This document shows, piece by piece, positions 35,090 to 45,505 of a stretch of DNA of 64,000 nt; the first letter of the stretch is position 1, and each line of letters opens with the position of its first letter. This stretch comes from Pseudoips prasinana (lineage: Eukaryota > Arthropoda > Insecta > Lepidoptera > Nolidae): positions 10,986,713-11,050,712 of the forward strand of contig OX621240.1 of the NCBI GenBank assembly GCA_951640165.1, written 5' to 3'. The notes below the pieces were generated by a model. The model had not been told where the DNA came from. It worked only from the letters and a program-made list of their open reading frames with translations, and ran no database searches. Made by a program: the position numbers and the translations under genes.

Positions 35090-36216
35090 TTATACAAGAT
35101 AGGTGAGTAAAGACTCCGTGTAAGAGTAATCCTTAAGGAGCAGCCATTCTGTTACTTTAGATTTTAGTGCATGTGAGTTAAGATTTATAATGTTGAGGTG
35201 ATTGTTAATTTTTTTATAGATATGAGCACTTAGTATATAATATTGATGTTTGGCGAAGGAAGTCTTGTGTTGTGTATTTGGTGGAACGTACGTGCGTTTG
35301 TTTGTAATAGTAAGAGGTGGAAGGCCTGCGTGTTTTCTAAGGATGGATTTAAGCACATAAAGCTGACGAACCGTGAGTACTTTACAGTCAGAGAACAGTT
35401 CAATTGTTGGATACCGGTAGGGCTTTTTCGTCATGACTTTAAGTATAGCTCGCTGTGCTCTCTCCACCCTCAGAAATCTAGTCTTGGCGGCACCGCCCCA
35501 CGTGGCTATGCAATAACCAATCACTGATTGGCATAGTGCGAGGTACACCATCTTAAGAGTTTTTAGGTCGGCGGATACTCTAAGAGACTTAAATACATGT
35601 ATAAGACGTAACATTCTGGTGGTGACGGCGTCAATTTGTTGGTCCCATCTTAGTCCGTCGTCTATGTGTACTCCGAGGTATTTAACGCTTTCGGATCTAG
35701 TAAGCGGAGAACAGGTGCAGATAGTCGACGAGTTTGTGCAGGAATGGGGAGTTATACTAAAAGAAGGAAGTGGTTTAGCGTTACGTCGTATAGCAAAGGG
35801 GATATAAGTAGTTTTTTGAAGGTTTAATGTAAGAAGGTTCGAGTTTAACCACATCATAACCTTAGCCAGAGCCATCTCCGCATTTGCTTTAACAGTGTCC
35901 CAGGTGTTTCCGTCTATCAGTATTGCAGTGTCATCTGCGTAAGCGTAAATTCTACCATTTGGTAGACTCAGCCTGCAGAGATCGTTTACGTAGATCTGAA
36001 ATAGAGTTGGGGATAGGATTCCTCCCTGGGGAACACCATAGGATACCAGGAATTCATCACTTAGGTGAGTATCAATTTTAATGCATTGCTTACGATTTTT
36101 TAGGTAATCCTTAAATATTTCTAACGGCATTCCACGCACACCGACACTTTCCAGCTTCATGATAAGTTTGGGAACAGAGACCGTGTCAAAAGCCTTCGAA
36201 AGGTCGAGGAATATAC
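35090..36216 (-). pseudogene. Inner LINE ORF2, RT palm to C-terminus
   Basis: This follows the frameshift. It begins with RT motif A (FLDLSKAFD, before the Met at 36160). Then, numbering from that Met, it has GVPQGG at 42-47, the catalytic YADD at 74-77, thumb YLGVHIDD and a CR1/Jockey-type C-terminal region ending in a natural stop. Numbered from Met 36160 it is 356 aa. The Met is incidental. Confidence 0.85.
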
Positions 36217-36591
36217 CTATTTCGATTTTTTATCTAGATTTGAGGCCACCTGTTGCGTGAAGTCCAGTACTGCATCATCTGCAGATAGACTTGTTCGAAA
36301 GCCGTATTGGTTGTTAGCAATGAGTTGGTGCTTGTCGAGAAATTTCCGTAGAGTGTTATTTAGGATTTTTTCGAGGACTTTAGAGAGCGCAGGTAGGACC
36401 GATATCGGTCTGTAGTTATTAACACAATCTCTGTTCCCTCCCTTGTATATTGGATGGACCACAGCTTTTTTAAAGGCCTCCGGAAAGACACCCTCTTGTA
36501 GGCAACGATTAAATAGGTAAGTAATTGGTGGAACCAGTACATGTCGACAGCTTTTCAATACATGCGATGATATACCGTCCCAGCCGACTGC
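36217..36591 (-). pseudogene. Inner LINE ORF2, RT fingers segment
   Basis: In frame with the endonuclease segment after the TGA. It includes GWDGIS, NYRPISVLPALSKVLEKI and NQYGFR, all RT fingers and palm landmarks. Frame is lost at 36217-36230 in a run of six A, just before FLDLSKAFD. A missing A in that run would explain it, as would a homopolymer sequencing error. Confidence 0.82.
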
Positions 36592-38037
36592 TCAGTCAGA
36601 ACGTAGTTGTAAGATTAGGGAATCAACATCAGCTTCGTCTACTTCCAGGATGGTAAGAGAGTTCACAGGTGAGTATCGGGTGTCCGTAGGTGGGAGTGAC
36701 AGATGGCCACCATCCGGTGATGATTCAGTGTCATTCGTTATTTTTGAAGCCAAATTTTTGCCAATGTTGGCAAAAAATTGGCCTGCCTCATTTATCGCCG
36801 ATTTTGGGTTGTCTCGAATTGTGAGTAGCTGAACTGGGCTATGGTTTGATTTATGGGTATTGGTTATTTGTTTGATTGTTTTCCATAGGGCTTTGGGATT
36901 ATTTTTGGCTTTTTCAAGCTGGCCGGTTTCATAAGACTTTTTTTGTTTCCTGAGTAAGTTATTGCAAAAATTACGATATCGTGAGTATGTAGTTTTAAGA
37001 ATAATATTATCTGGTGATTTTTTTGATTTTATGTGTATTTTATCTCTATTATTTATACATTTTAAAAGACCAGGGGTGATCCAGGGTTTAATTGTTATCT
37101 TTCGTCTAGAGATTTTAACTTGTTTTGAATTATTCGATATTACTGATTTAATAATACTGATGAATTTATTCATTGCCTCATTTAAGTTCTCGATCTCATA
37201 TATTGCCGCAAAATCCACAGATTCCAGCTCCTCCATTATTGCTTTGTGGTATAGGGTGGTAGTTGCATATAATTTGTGGGAGGGATTAGCATTTTTCAAA
37301 TTTAACAGTAGTGGTTTGTGGTCCGTTACGTGTGCTTCCAAAACGAGTGTAGTTGTAGTTAGATAAGATTTTAAAAATATATGATCCAAACAATTCTCAT
37401 CTCGAGTGGGGAAGAGGTGCGTTGGGATAAGACCATGAGATGCGTTCAGCGTAAGATAGTCCAAGGTCCTTTCATTCATTTTATTTTGTTTTATGTCTAT
37501 GTTTAGGTCACCTACAAGCGCTATATTAGGGCATTTAGATTTAACATTGTCGTAAACATTTATCAGACTACTTGTGAAATTGTCAAAATTCTCTCTAGAG
37601 TTTAATGAGGGTGAACGATAAATCGCTACCACCGATGTTATTTTGTCTAGGTGACACACTAAGCAGTTTCCACCCTCAAAGACTGGCTCCGATACTGTAG
37701 TTTGCAAACTTGATTTTGTATAAATAATTATTCCGTCATTTTGGTTACAGTTTCTATATGTGAAATGTGACTCAAAACCGTCCAAAAACGGCACATTGTT
37801 GATTTTACTGAGCCAGCACTCGGTTAGGACAATAATATCAATATCCACTTTTAACCGATTCAACAGTACTTGTAGGTGTGGAAAATTTTTGTTTACACTA
37901 CGGATGTTTATATGCAATAGATTTATATTATTCCCAGATGAATCTATATAGTTTAGACATTCTTCTGGACTGCAGACAAAGGATTTTCCCTGGGTTATTT
38001 GATCCAGGTCATTATTGACGTTAATTAAATTAGCCAT
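36592..38037 (-). pseudogene. Inner LINE ORF2, endonuclease and start of RT (481 aa to a stop)
   Basis: This encodes an EEP endonuclease that nicks target DNA. Motifs run LNIRS-like (LLHINIRSVNKN), the catalytic Glu in VLTECWL, GDLN, DHIFL and TDH. A long linker leads into the RT N-terminus. The frame ends at TGA immediately before VGWDGISS, which continues in the same frame, so this is a nonsense change inside the RT fingers and not the natural end. Confidence 0.85.
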
Positions 38038-38178
38038 TTTGGGAAGAAAATAACATCAATAAAAATAGTTTGCAGAAACCGGTATAGAGTCCGGGGGATA
38101 CAAGAGTCCCGATGGGTTTTAAATAATAAAATATTAGGATTTGAGCCTTTACGTGGTTGAGTCTGTATGTGTGAGTAT

Positions 38179-38297
38179 CTTATATAAGTAAATAAATAAA
38201 TTTGTAAAATTTTAGATATAGGTATATAATAACTATGTATGTAAGTATGTATATTTATATTGTTGTTGTGTATGTATATTGACTTGAGTAGGCCACA
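38179..38297 (-). repeat. 5' LTR of the gypsy-type element, upstream segment
   Basis: These are the remaining 119 bp of the split LTR, matching 30099-30217 with one difference. It is the outer start of the element and abuts the AGCC duplication in the Jockey ORF2. Confidence 0.9.
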
Positions 38298-38301
38298 AGC
38301 C

Positions 38302-40199
38302 GTTGTGCCAGACCTTGTCGAACGCTTTGGCCACGTTGCTCCAGTATGACTACGGGTTCGGGCGGCTTTTACCAGGATGTGTTCAACGATGCGATGCACC
38401 TGATGGACACTGGAGTGTCTGGCTCGAAAGCCAAACTGCTCGTCTGGGAGAATATCGTTTGCGTGGATGTACGACGACAAACGGGCGTGGATGATGCGCT
38501 CATAGAGTTTCCCCATGGCGCAGAGAAAGCTAACGGGGCGGTAATTCGCCGGGTCGGATTTGGATTTAAACGGCTTCGGGATACCAATCACGTTCGCCTG
38601 TTTCCACTGGTGTGGAAAGATGTTGTTGGAAAAGGCCGCGTTGAAAATCGCGACCATCAGGCTAAGTAGAAGCAATGGGAGTTGCTTGAAAACGCGATTG
38701 GTGATTCCGTCATAACCGGGGGCTTTACGAGGGTGGAGTTTCATGATCAGAGTTTTAACCTCTTCGATGGTCACTGGCCTCAGGGGATCGTCGTCGTCGT
38801 CGACGTCTGCATCCTCCCGGGAGGGGGCAGTTGGGGTCGGAGGGAGAGGGATGGCGAGCCTACGTTCTACCTCGGAGTCAACCTCATTGAGGTGCTCCGG
38901 GTCTACTGGTAGGTTGCTGGGAGAACATTGGGACTCTAGATTGTCGGCCATGCATTCGGCTTTTTCGTCGTCATCGAACGCGGGGCGTTGATTCGGACGC
39001 GTCAGCGGGGGGATGGTCCAGTCGGTGTCTGTCTTGAGTCGCTTGCAGAGATTCCAAAAGGCCTTCCGCGAGGGTTGAATCTCGGCTAACGTCCTATCCC
39101 ACCCGGATTCCCGCCTCTCGGTCATGCGTTCACGTACAGTACGCTGTAGTTCACGCATTCGAGTGCGGTTTTCCAAGGTGTTATAGGAGTCGAAGGCTCT
39201 GATGGCCGCGTTCTTCTCAGTCACTAACTCACGCAAATCCTCCAGGAGCTTCCACCGTCTGAACGCGTCAGCCGCTGGGACCTCCCGGGAACATTCGTTC
39301 ACTTGGATTTGGACGTGAGTCGTGAAAGAGCCGATAGCTGCGAGCGTTTGCTCGGGGGTCTCTATGAGGGACGGTATCGAATCTAAGTGCTCCGACGTGG
39401 CTGACTTGAGTTTAACCTTGAGTTTCTGCCAGTCGGTAACATATCTGAGTGGGAGGTTGCTATCCGCGCCAGAGTGGCTTGTGCGGGAGGCAAGACTAAG
39501 GATGACCGGTCTATGGTCAGAGTCTAACTCGTGTAGCACTTCTACAGAAGCCAAACGTAGGTTTGTATTCTTAAGGAGCGCTATGTCAAATATGTCGGGT
39601 CGGTGACTGTCAATTCTGGGGAAGTGGGTCGGTTCGAGAGGGTCTATAGGGTCGAACGGTATGATTGCCAAGTGATTAGGAAGTGCGCGGCCGTTCGAGT
39701 TGCTCGTACGGCAGCTCCATTGCTCATGCTTGGAGTTTAGATCGCCTGCCACTATGACAGAGCCATCTAAGTCATACAGTGCTTGGAGATGGCTAAGTAG
39801 CATCTCCTTGTCTGGGGGGAGGTAGGCCGAGACTATCGTGATTGGCTGATGGCCTGTCATGCCTATTCGACACACAGAGACCTCAATGTTCTTCAGCACG
39901 GGAGGGTCCAAAGGTACGCAATGCAGTGATTTCTTAAAGTAAATCAGCGTGCCCCCTTTGACGGAGTGAGACCTATCGTTGCGAACTATACGATAGTTGG
40001 CAACTGTAGGACTCCTCCGTTTGCTCGGTTTGAGGAATGTCTCTTGAACGAGGAAGAGATCAATTTGATGATCGCAGAGGAATTCTGTGATTTCATCGCG
40101 TTGTCTCGCTAATCCGTCCGCATTGTAAAACCCGATCTTTAGAGATCTGGGTTTTAGCCTGCAAGTGAATTGGGGAGTCATTAGCGGGTGTACAGCCAT
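38302..40199 (-). pseudogene. Jockey-like LINE ORF2, 5' part: endonuclease and start of RT
   Basis: The frame opens at the TAATG overlap with ORF1. It encodes an apurinic-like (EEP) endonuclease that would nick the target DNA: catalytic Glu at residue 53 (QETFL), GDLN at 152-155, SDH at 227-229. A linker and the RT fingers follow (KAPGYDGIT, YRPVSFL, EQFGFR). Near 38333-38340 the DNA lacks roughly ten bases expected in RT motif A. The usual phe-x-asp is gone, and the next conserved residues (AKAFDKVW) continue in another frame. The gypsy element then interrupts the gene at 38301. The open frame by chance reads on through LTR and inner-LINE sequence to 38025, so its last ~92 codons are chimeric and not part of this gene. 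Confidence 0.88.
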
Positions 40200-42043
40200 T
40201 ACGGTTGTAGGGATTTGATAAAGCGGCGGTAGACGTGAGCCGCGTCGATGGCCAGTTGGATGTTGGTCGGATCAGCTTCGGCCCTCTGGGAGAGGTCCTC
40301 AAACTGGTCGAGCAACTCCCAACCTTGAGTCTTGATGCGCTCAGCAAAACCTGAGACGCGCCCTTTGCTGTTCGCTTGGGGTGCCCGGGTTTTGGGCGCT
40401 GAGGCCGATGACTTTGAAGTCTGGGCTCCTTTGGCCGGGGCCTTTGGAACCTGTGACTTCTTAGTCAGCGGGTTGTAAGCCCAGCCCGATTGGACTGGGG
40501 CGGGAGGGGACGCGCTGGTTGAGGGTTTGGGGGACGCCTCTTTAGCCGGGACTGGCACAGCCTTAGGGGCGACCACCTCACCCGCAGCCTTGGGTGCGGT
40601 CGAGGGGACGTAATCTGGCAGAGGCCAGTGTGGTCTTGCTGGTCGCAGGGATGTCTGTTGGACATCCAAGGACATTAGCGGGGGAGGGCTTGCTTGGGGC
40701 TTGGCGGAGCTAGTCTGCGCCTGAGGCTTACGAGCGTTGCGCTTACTGCGAGGCCTCCTGGCGGGTCTCCTCGCCGGTGCCTTGGGACAGCCGCGATAGT
40801 TCGCAGGGTGTCCCAAGGACTGGCAGTTGACACAACCAGGTGGCTCGGAGCATTCGCTACGATCCTTGGGTCTGGGGCATTCGGAGGTGTGATGACCTGG
40901 GGTCAGGCATTTAACACACCTCGGGGTGACGTGGCAGTTCTTTAACGAGTGCCGTAACTGTACGAGTTGGCAGTTGTGGCACTGCCCCTGTACGGTCCCT
41001 CGCCGCGGCGGCTCGACGACAATGCCGCCGACGCCGCAAACTGTTTTTAGGACGGTAAGGATTTTCTGTCCTTCCTTCGAGTGATCTAGGTGGACCAGCA
41101 CCATATCGAAGGGCTCGCCACCGTTTGATCGGCGCATCCGATGCACGTCTCTCACGGGGTACCCTTGGGTGATTAGGTCCTCCTTGATGGAGTCGATAGG
41201 AAGGTGACGGCAGACTCGGCGGATAACCACGCGGAGTGTTTTGTCCTCAGCGGTGCCGTAAGTGTAGTAGTCTACCTTACGAGCATCAAAGAGGGCCGTC
41301 GTTGTCCTGTACTCAGTGGGGGTCTGCAGCTGTATTTTATACATCTGCTCCTTGAGGATGTATGTAGTGCTAAGTGCGACTACACCTTTGGATTTAAGCG
41401 CGGTAGATAAGTCTTCCCACTTATCGATGCTGAGTAGCATGATAGGAGGGGGCTTTGTGATCTTGGCCGTGAAGCCAGAGGGTTTGGCCCTTGCCTGAGA
41501 GGCGGGGGCGCAAGTAGTGGGGGAAGAGGGGACAGAGTTTGCGACGGAGGGTCTCTCCGTGCGCAGCTTCTTCGTCTTGGCGCTCTTCTTGCTCTTCTCC
41601 TGAGTTGAAGCCTCAGAATCAGAGCCCGAAGAGCTGCCAGACGAAGACGATGACGACTTGTCGGCGCGGGTCCGCTTGTCAGCTTTCCCGCGCTTGACAG
41701 TTGTCCACTCGTTGTGGGCATCGTCGTCGCTGTCTAACTGTACGACGTCCATCTCTTCCTCTATGGCAAGAGGCTGAGGTGGAGAGGGGGTGCGGTTGCG
41801 GGGGAGTGGTGACTGCCTGTCCGTCTGGGTGAACGGGGCAGAAGAGGAGGGGACGGAGAGACTGAGGTTCTCCTGCGCTGTTGCGCCGGAGCAAGAGGGG
41901 TCATCTAACATGATCCTTGTCTTCACGGTCTCCATCAAGTTTGCCCAGCCAACTGGGTCGGACTTGAGGAGCTTGAAGAGCGCCTCAACGAAGCGGGGAC
42001 CCTTGGTAATGTCTACCATGGAGGCGGGTATGGGGGCGGCCAT
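40199..42043 (-). CDS. Jockey-like LINE ORF1, gag-like nucleic-acid-binding protein (614 aa)
   Basis: This intact frame encodes a gag-like RNA-binding and chaperone protein that would coat the LINE RNA. Residues 90-200 are low-complexity and rich in Ser, Lys and Asp. Residues about 200-345 look like the RRM-like/PRE domain of arthropod LINE gag proteins. Three zinc knuckles follow: C355/C358/H365/C370, C376/C379/H384/C389 and C404/C407/H412/C419. The C-terminal third is rich in Pro, Ala and Lys. The stop overlaps the ORF2 start as TAATG, sharing base 40199. This layout is known to couple translation in the Bombyx SART1 LINE. The frame shows no break, so this ORF may be recent or functional. 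Confidence 0.9.
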   Translation of the reverse strand: MAAPIPASMVDITKGPRFVEALFKLLKSDPVGWANLMETVKTRIMLDDPSCSGATAQENLSLSVPSSSAPFTQTDRQSPLPRNRTPSPPQPLAIEEEMDVVQLDSDDDAHNEWTTVKRGKADKRTRADKSSSSSSGSSSGSDSEASTQEKSKKSAKTKKLRTERPSVANSVPSSPTTCAPASQARAKPSGFTAKITKPPPIMLLSIDKWEDLSTALKSKGVVALSTTYILKEQMYKIQLQTPTEYRTTTALFDARKVDYYTYGTAEDKTLRVVIRRVCRHLPIDSIKEDLITQGYPVRDVHRMRRSNGGEPFDMVLVHLDHSKEGQKILTVLKTVCGVGGIVVEPPRRGTVQGQCHNCQLVQLRHSLKNCHVTPRCVKCLTPGHHTSECPRPKDRSECSEPPGCVNCQSLGHPANYRGCPKAPARRPARRPRSKRNARKPQAQTSSAKPQASPPPLMSLDVQQTSLRPARPHWPLPDYVPSTAPKAAGEVVAPKAVPVPAKEASPKPSTSASPPAPVQSGWAYNPLTKKSQVPKAPAKGAQTSKSSASAPKTRAPQANSKGRVSGFAERIKTQGWELLDQFEDLSQRAEADPTNIQLAIDAAHVYRRFIKSLQP

Positions 42044-42808
42044 CTTGTGATGGTTTTAAATGCCTAACAGCTACCGAAATTTAACGTTAGTTCGCTCCCG
42101 GAGCGTTCCGAGAAGAAGAACTAACAAGAAACTTCTCGTCAGTCGCTCTAACAGTTGAATGTCCCTAACAACTATCACCTCGGGTTGGACGGGCCCGAGG
42201 GTGTGTTGGTGTGTGTATCACCCTCCTCGCCGGGTTAGACGAGGAGGTATGTGTACCTATGGTGAGCCCTAAGCTTGTATCCCTCTCGCCAGTCTTATTG
42301 TGCGAAAGGGTTCCTAGCAGCTCTAATGCAGAGGGCGATATGGGCCGAAGCCGTCAGCACCCAAACAACAAGAGAGAATGGGAAGGTAGCTTAAGGAGGT
42401 GGGATTCCGATTTGGAGTTGACTAGGGTAGCCCCCAAGGCCAATGATTCCAAACCGCTTCCAATTAACTGGCGTTGCTCTGAAGGAGCAAGGCCTAGTGC
42501 TTGGGTCTACACTAACTTGGCTTAGTTGGCACGGTTACGTTTCCACCAAGTACCACTAGAAAAGTGGATTTTCCCTGAAGGGGCACGAAAGTACTAAGAA
42601 ACACACACTACATTGGGGTAGCGCTGTCTTGAAAAAGACGCCACTACACCAATTAATAGTGTGAAGGTTTGCCGAGATTCAACCAATCGAACGATCGATT
42701 TATCTCGACTGACGAACGTACCCGCGCACGTATAGTCGGAAATAGTCGGGTAAAGCCAGGAGCGCACGAACGTGTCCGTGCGCGTCGACTGTCAAAACGA
42801 GACTCAGC
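42044..42808 (-). promoter_or_regulatory. 5' UTR and probable internal promoter of the Jockey-like LINE
   Basis: This GC-richer leader lies between the target duplication and ORF1. Full-length Jockey elements carry an internal promoter in the first tens of bases, so the expected initiator region is near 42808. I see no diagnostic motif. The role is inferred from position only. Confidence 0.45.
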
Positions 42809-42819
42809 GTGATCTTGTT

Positions 42820-43885
42820 GTGTGCTAGATAGGGATTACTATAAATGGCGGAATATCTCAATAGCGACTTTTAACATTTGTCAACGCCATCTAGTGACAA
42901 AGTGACCGATACAATGTTCCTTTGACTTTAACTGTCACTAAATGGTTAGACATTAGAATAAAGTATAACAGCTCGCTTGATACGACCTTTCAAATATTTT
43001 CTTGTTGCCTTTGCAGCGGGACTCTCTTGTTTTATGAGGCTTTGGCCAAGTTATATCATTCTGTCTCCTCATCTTCTCTGGAGGGAAGTGTAACTACTTT
43101 TTTCCAACACCTCCTTGTTTCTTTTTTGATGTCTTTGGACAATCGAAGCAATTCTTGGGGCCATGCCTGAGCCTCATCACTTAGTGTCATTTCATGTGTG
43201 CGATTGGTGGTCTTAGCTTACAGGAATTGCTGTGTTGGGTAAGAGGGAGGGACTAGTCCCACAAAAAGAAGAGATTGTTTTGAGTATTTAACCACTTGAT
43301 TGGGCTGATGTGGTCTTTTTTAATCTGCATAACTGCTTTTGAGTGAAACTTTTAAGGACATATGAGAGCGGGAGGGGAGTGGTTTGCAAGGTGTGAGGGG
43401 TGCCAATTGTGCGTATGGTAAGAACGCACAATTGGCACCCTCACACCTTGAAAACGACTCTTCACACAGTAGCCACATACCATCAGGTGTATCAGGTGTA
43501 TGCCAACAATTTTTTTAAATGCACAGTTGCTAATTGCGTATAGTGTTTAGATGACCTACCGTGGTACACATTTACCATGGTTTTAAGGTCTCATTTTGCT
43601 TGAATCCTGTTATAATTTAAACCTTGAGTCATTAGATGCTGTTGTCCAGATTATTTGCGCCGCTTTGTATTGACAAAGTGCTCCTTGTACGGATACAAGG
43701 GTATTGTTTCGCAAATGTCTCTATTATGGCTTAACAAACTTGAAGAGTTAAGAATTATCGACCTCCTTAATTTAAGTGATAATGTTCTTAAGCTCGAATT
43801 TTGGCCACGGCGCCTAGTCTCAATAGAGACTAGCCAATTGCGTGGGACATTTATAAGTGTGTCCGCAAATGCATATGCCGATGTA
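42820..43885. other. Right flank of the Jockey insertion
   Basis: Holds the hairpin at 43388 and otherwise no named feature. Open frames at 42922 and 43655 have no family resemblance. Confidence 0.45.
43388..43451. repeat. Near-perfect hairpin
   Basis: GCAAGGTGTGAGGGGTGCCA onward pairs with the reverse arm ending CACCCTCACACCTTG. The loop is about 8 bases. Confidence 0.8.
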
Positions 43886-44020
43886 CAGACGCCAGCACTT
43901 CAAGCTACCCCAATCTGTCAAATTTCCCCAATTGAAAGTGAAACTTATACATTTGTGATAAAGTTGAAAATCTATAAGAGATATTTGACAGATTGGGATT
44001 TCAGGATGTGCTGGCGTCTG
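43886..44020. mobile_element. TA-flanked MITE
   Basis: 135 bp, ends CAGACGCCAGCAC and CTGGCGTCTG, TA at 43884-43885 and 44021-44022. The interior is in the opposite orientation to the copy at 11105. Open frames crossing it are not genes. Confidence 0.85.
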
Positions 44021-44022
44021 TA

Positions 44023-45337
44023 CTTTCATTTGTTCAATTTAAGGACAGTTTGTGCAACCGTCGCTTTACGTCCAGTCCAGTCGTTTATTATGTTCAGTGG
44101 CATGAGACTTTTAATAACCATGAGTTGTTCTATGTTAATCGTGATCTCGTCATCTGAATCGTCTAAGTCGTACCTGGGATAAATCTCACATGAAATGACG
44201 TCTAGACAATTAGAGGTTACAGCTCTTGTACTACTTGGGGTTAGATTTATTACGCTTAGTTTGCAAGCAGTTGATCCAAATTGAGCACACCGATTGCGCT
44301 TTTACAGGTTCAAAATTCAGAACTATGATTCACTTTACTAAACATCAAAATATATATTTTAATTAAATGTTACAAAGGGCACAGAAACGTGGTCATAGAC
44401 GAGCTTTATTCATTAAATAAAGCCTAAAATTCGTAATTATTTATTACCTACGGAAAAAAATTAAGTTACACGTTACGAAATAATTAAAAGCATGGATATG
44501 TGCGAGGCTAATTAAATTTAAGCGCAGAATTTATGTTCTTAATTGCACACAAAAACATACTTTTAAGTAAAATGGTATAAACAACATATAGGCGAGCTCA
44601 ATTTATTAAATAAAAGCACTGATTTTTTATTTTAAATTACACACAGAAACATACATCCCTTTATACAGGGATGCGTAGACATTAAATAATATCAAAAAAA
44701 CAATAAAAAATATGATTGATTGAACCTGAAAACTTGTTCACTACTAGACTTGCTATATTCTAAAATTAGTGACTTCATGGCGTGAATTAATATATAACAC
44801 ATTCGAGTTGGACGCTTGCCAAGACAGATTTATGTAAAACCAACGCGGAAAGATACAAGGAATAAAATAATAAACCTGTTTACCTACAAGTATTGTTTTT
44901 ATATAGACCTTATATTGAATGTTGGCAACACCTAATAATAATAAGTCTCACTTGCAATTACGGTCCCGTTCCCCGAAATATTATCCAAACTAAACAATAA
45001 GCCCAAAGCATATACCATGCTCTTATTTCTCATATACAACATGTAACGTAATTAACGCACACCCACAGACACCCCAATTAGAATATTATGTTGTAAATTG
45101 TAATCATAATAAATACACTGCATATTTAATTTAACATGTATATGCATTGTTCTTTACTTAATTAGTTTCTTGGAATAAAATTTATTTTTCTTTATTTTGT
45201 ATTGAATAATGGAATTTGTATGAATACAAATAAAACTGCTATTTTAAAGTCTTATTACTTTGACTTACGGTCCATTTCAATTTGTTTTGACTGTACAGCG
45301 TTAATATGACAATAATTTCCATAGTTTTATAAATAAC
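44023..45337. other. AT-rich stretch
   Basis: No gene, SINE or transposon end found. Confidence 0.5.
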
Positions 45338-45505
45338 CAATTGTGCCCCGCGGTGTTACCCGCGTTAAATTTTGTAAATTTTCTTTGCTATAAACCTCAC
45401 GGAGCCCAAGACCTTTCCAACGAATGCAAAACCGTGGAAATCGGTTCGAGCGTTCTGGAGTTATAGCGTCAGGAAGGAAAACCCGACTTAATTTTAAATA
45501 GTAGA
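45338..45505 (-). mobile_element. Short Helitron-like element, same subfamily as 16727-16895
   Basis: It shows high similarity over its whole length with 16727-16895, including GGAGTTATAGCG, but its terminal CTAG is altered (reads ATTGG on the minus strand). Confidence 0.68.

Larger units (their letters stand above)
34761..38173 (-). mobile_element. CR1-like LINE inserted in the gypsy LTR (5'-truncated, broken)
   Basis: The element is bounded by AGTAT at 34756-34760 and 38174-38178. The 3' end on the minus strand is a run of ATT repeats after AATAAAGATT, typical of CR1-like LINEs rather than poly(A) LINEs. It carries endonuclease and RT but no ORF1, so it is probably 5'-truncated. The ~330-bp 3' UTR contains a stem (CTACCTCTTA pairing with TAAGAGGTAG, about 34885-34925). 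One in-frame TGA (36592) and one 1-base frameshift (about 36220) break the coding frame. Confidence 0.88.
29643..38297 (-). mobile_element. Ty3/gypsy LTR retrotransposon, CsRn1-like, with an inner LINE
   Basis: The element has 575-bp LTRs: 29643-30217 on the left, and 34305-34760 plus 38179-38297 on the right, where a LINE splits the LTR. The insertion duplicated AGCC (29639-29642 and 38298-38301). On the minus strand the order is 5' LTR, primer site, gag, pol, a purine tract (GGGGGGGAGTG, about 30219-30229), 3' LTR. I count two substitutions between the LTRs. There is no env frame. The Gag CHCC motif and the primer site point to the CsRn1/Kabuki group. Without the inner LINE it is about 5.24 kb. 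Both ORFs are open, so it looks recently active. Confidence 0.92.
28288..42808 (-). mobile_element. Full-length Jockey-like LINE, split by an LTR element
   Basis: The boundaries are set by an 11-bp direct repeat, GTGATCTTGTT, at 28277-28287 and 42809-42819. The 3' end is the T-rich tract beginning at 28288, which is the poly(A) tail on the minus strand. Order on the minus strand: a 765-bp 5' UTR (42808-42044), ORF1, ORF2, and a ~400-bp 3' UTR. Without the inserted material the element is about 5.86 kb, the usual size for a two-ORF Jockey element, and the long 5' UTR suggests it is not 5'-truncated. The gypsy element 29643-38297 and one 4-bp target copy interrupt ORF2. The Jockey assignment rests on the gag-like ORF1 with zinc knuckles, the endonuclease plus RT in ORF2, and the poly(A) end. 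The exact clade is an inference. Confidence 0.9.

Noticed and set aside
30241..38297. Endogenous retrovirus with env
   Set aside because: No env-like frame exists between pol and the 3' LTR; only ~23 bp separate them.
43655..44182. 175-codon open frame
   Set aside because: It runs through a TA-type MITE and has no recognisable domain.
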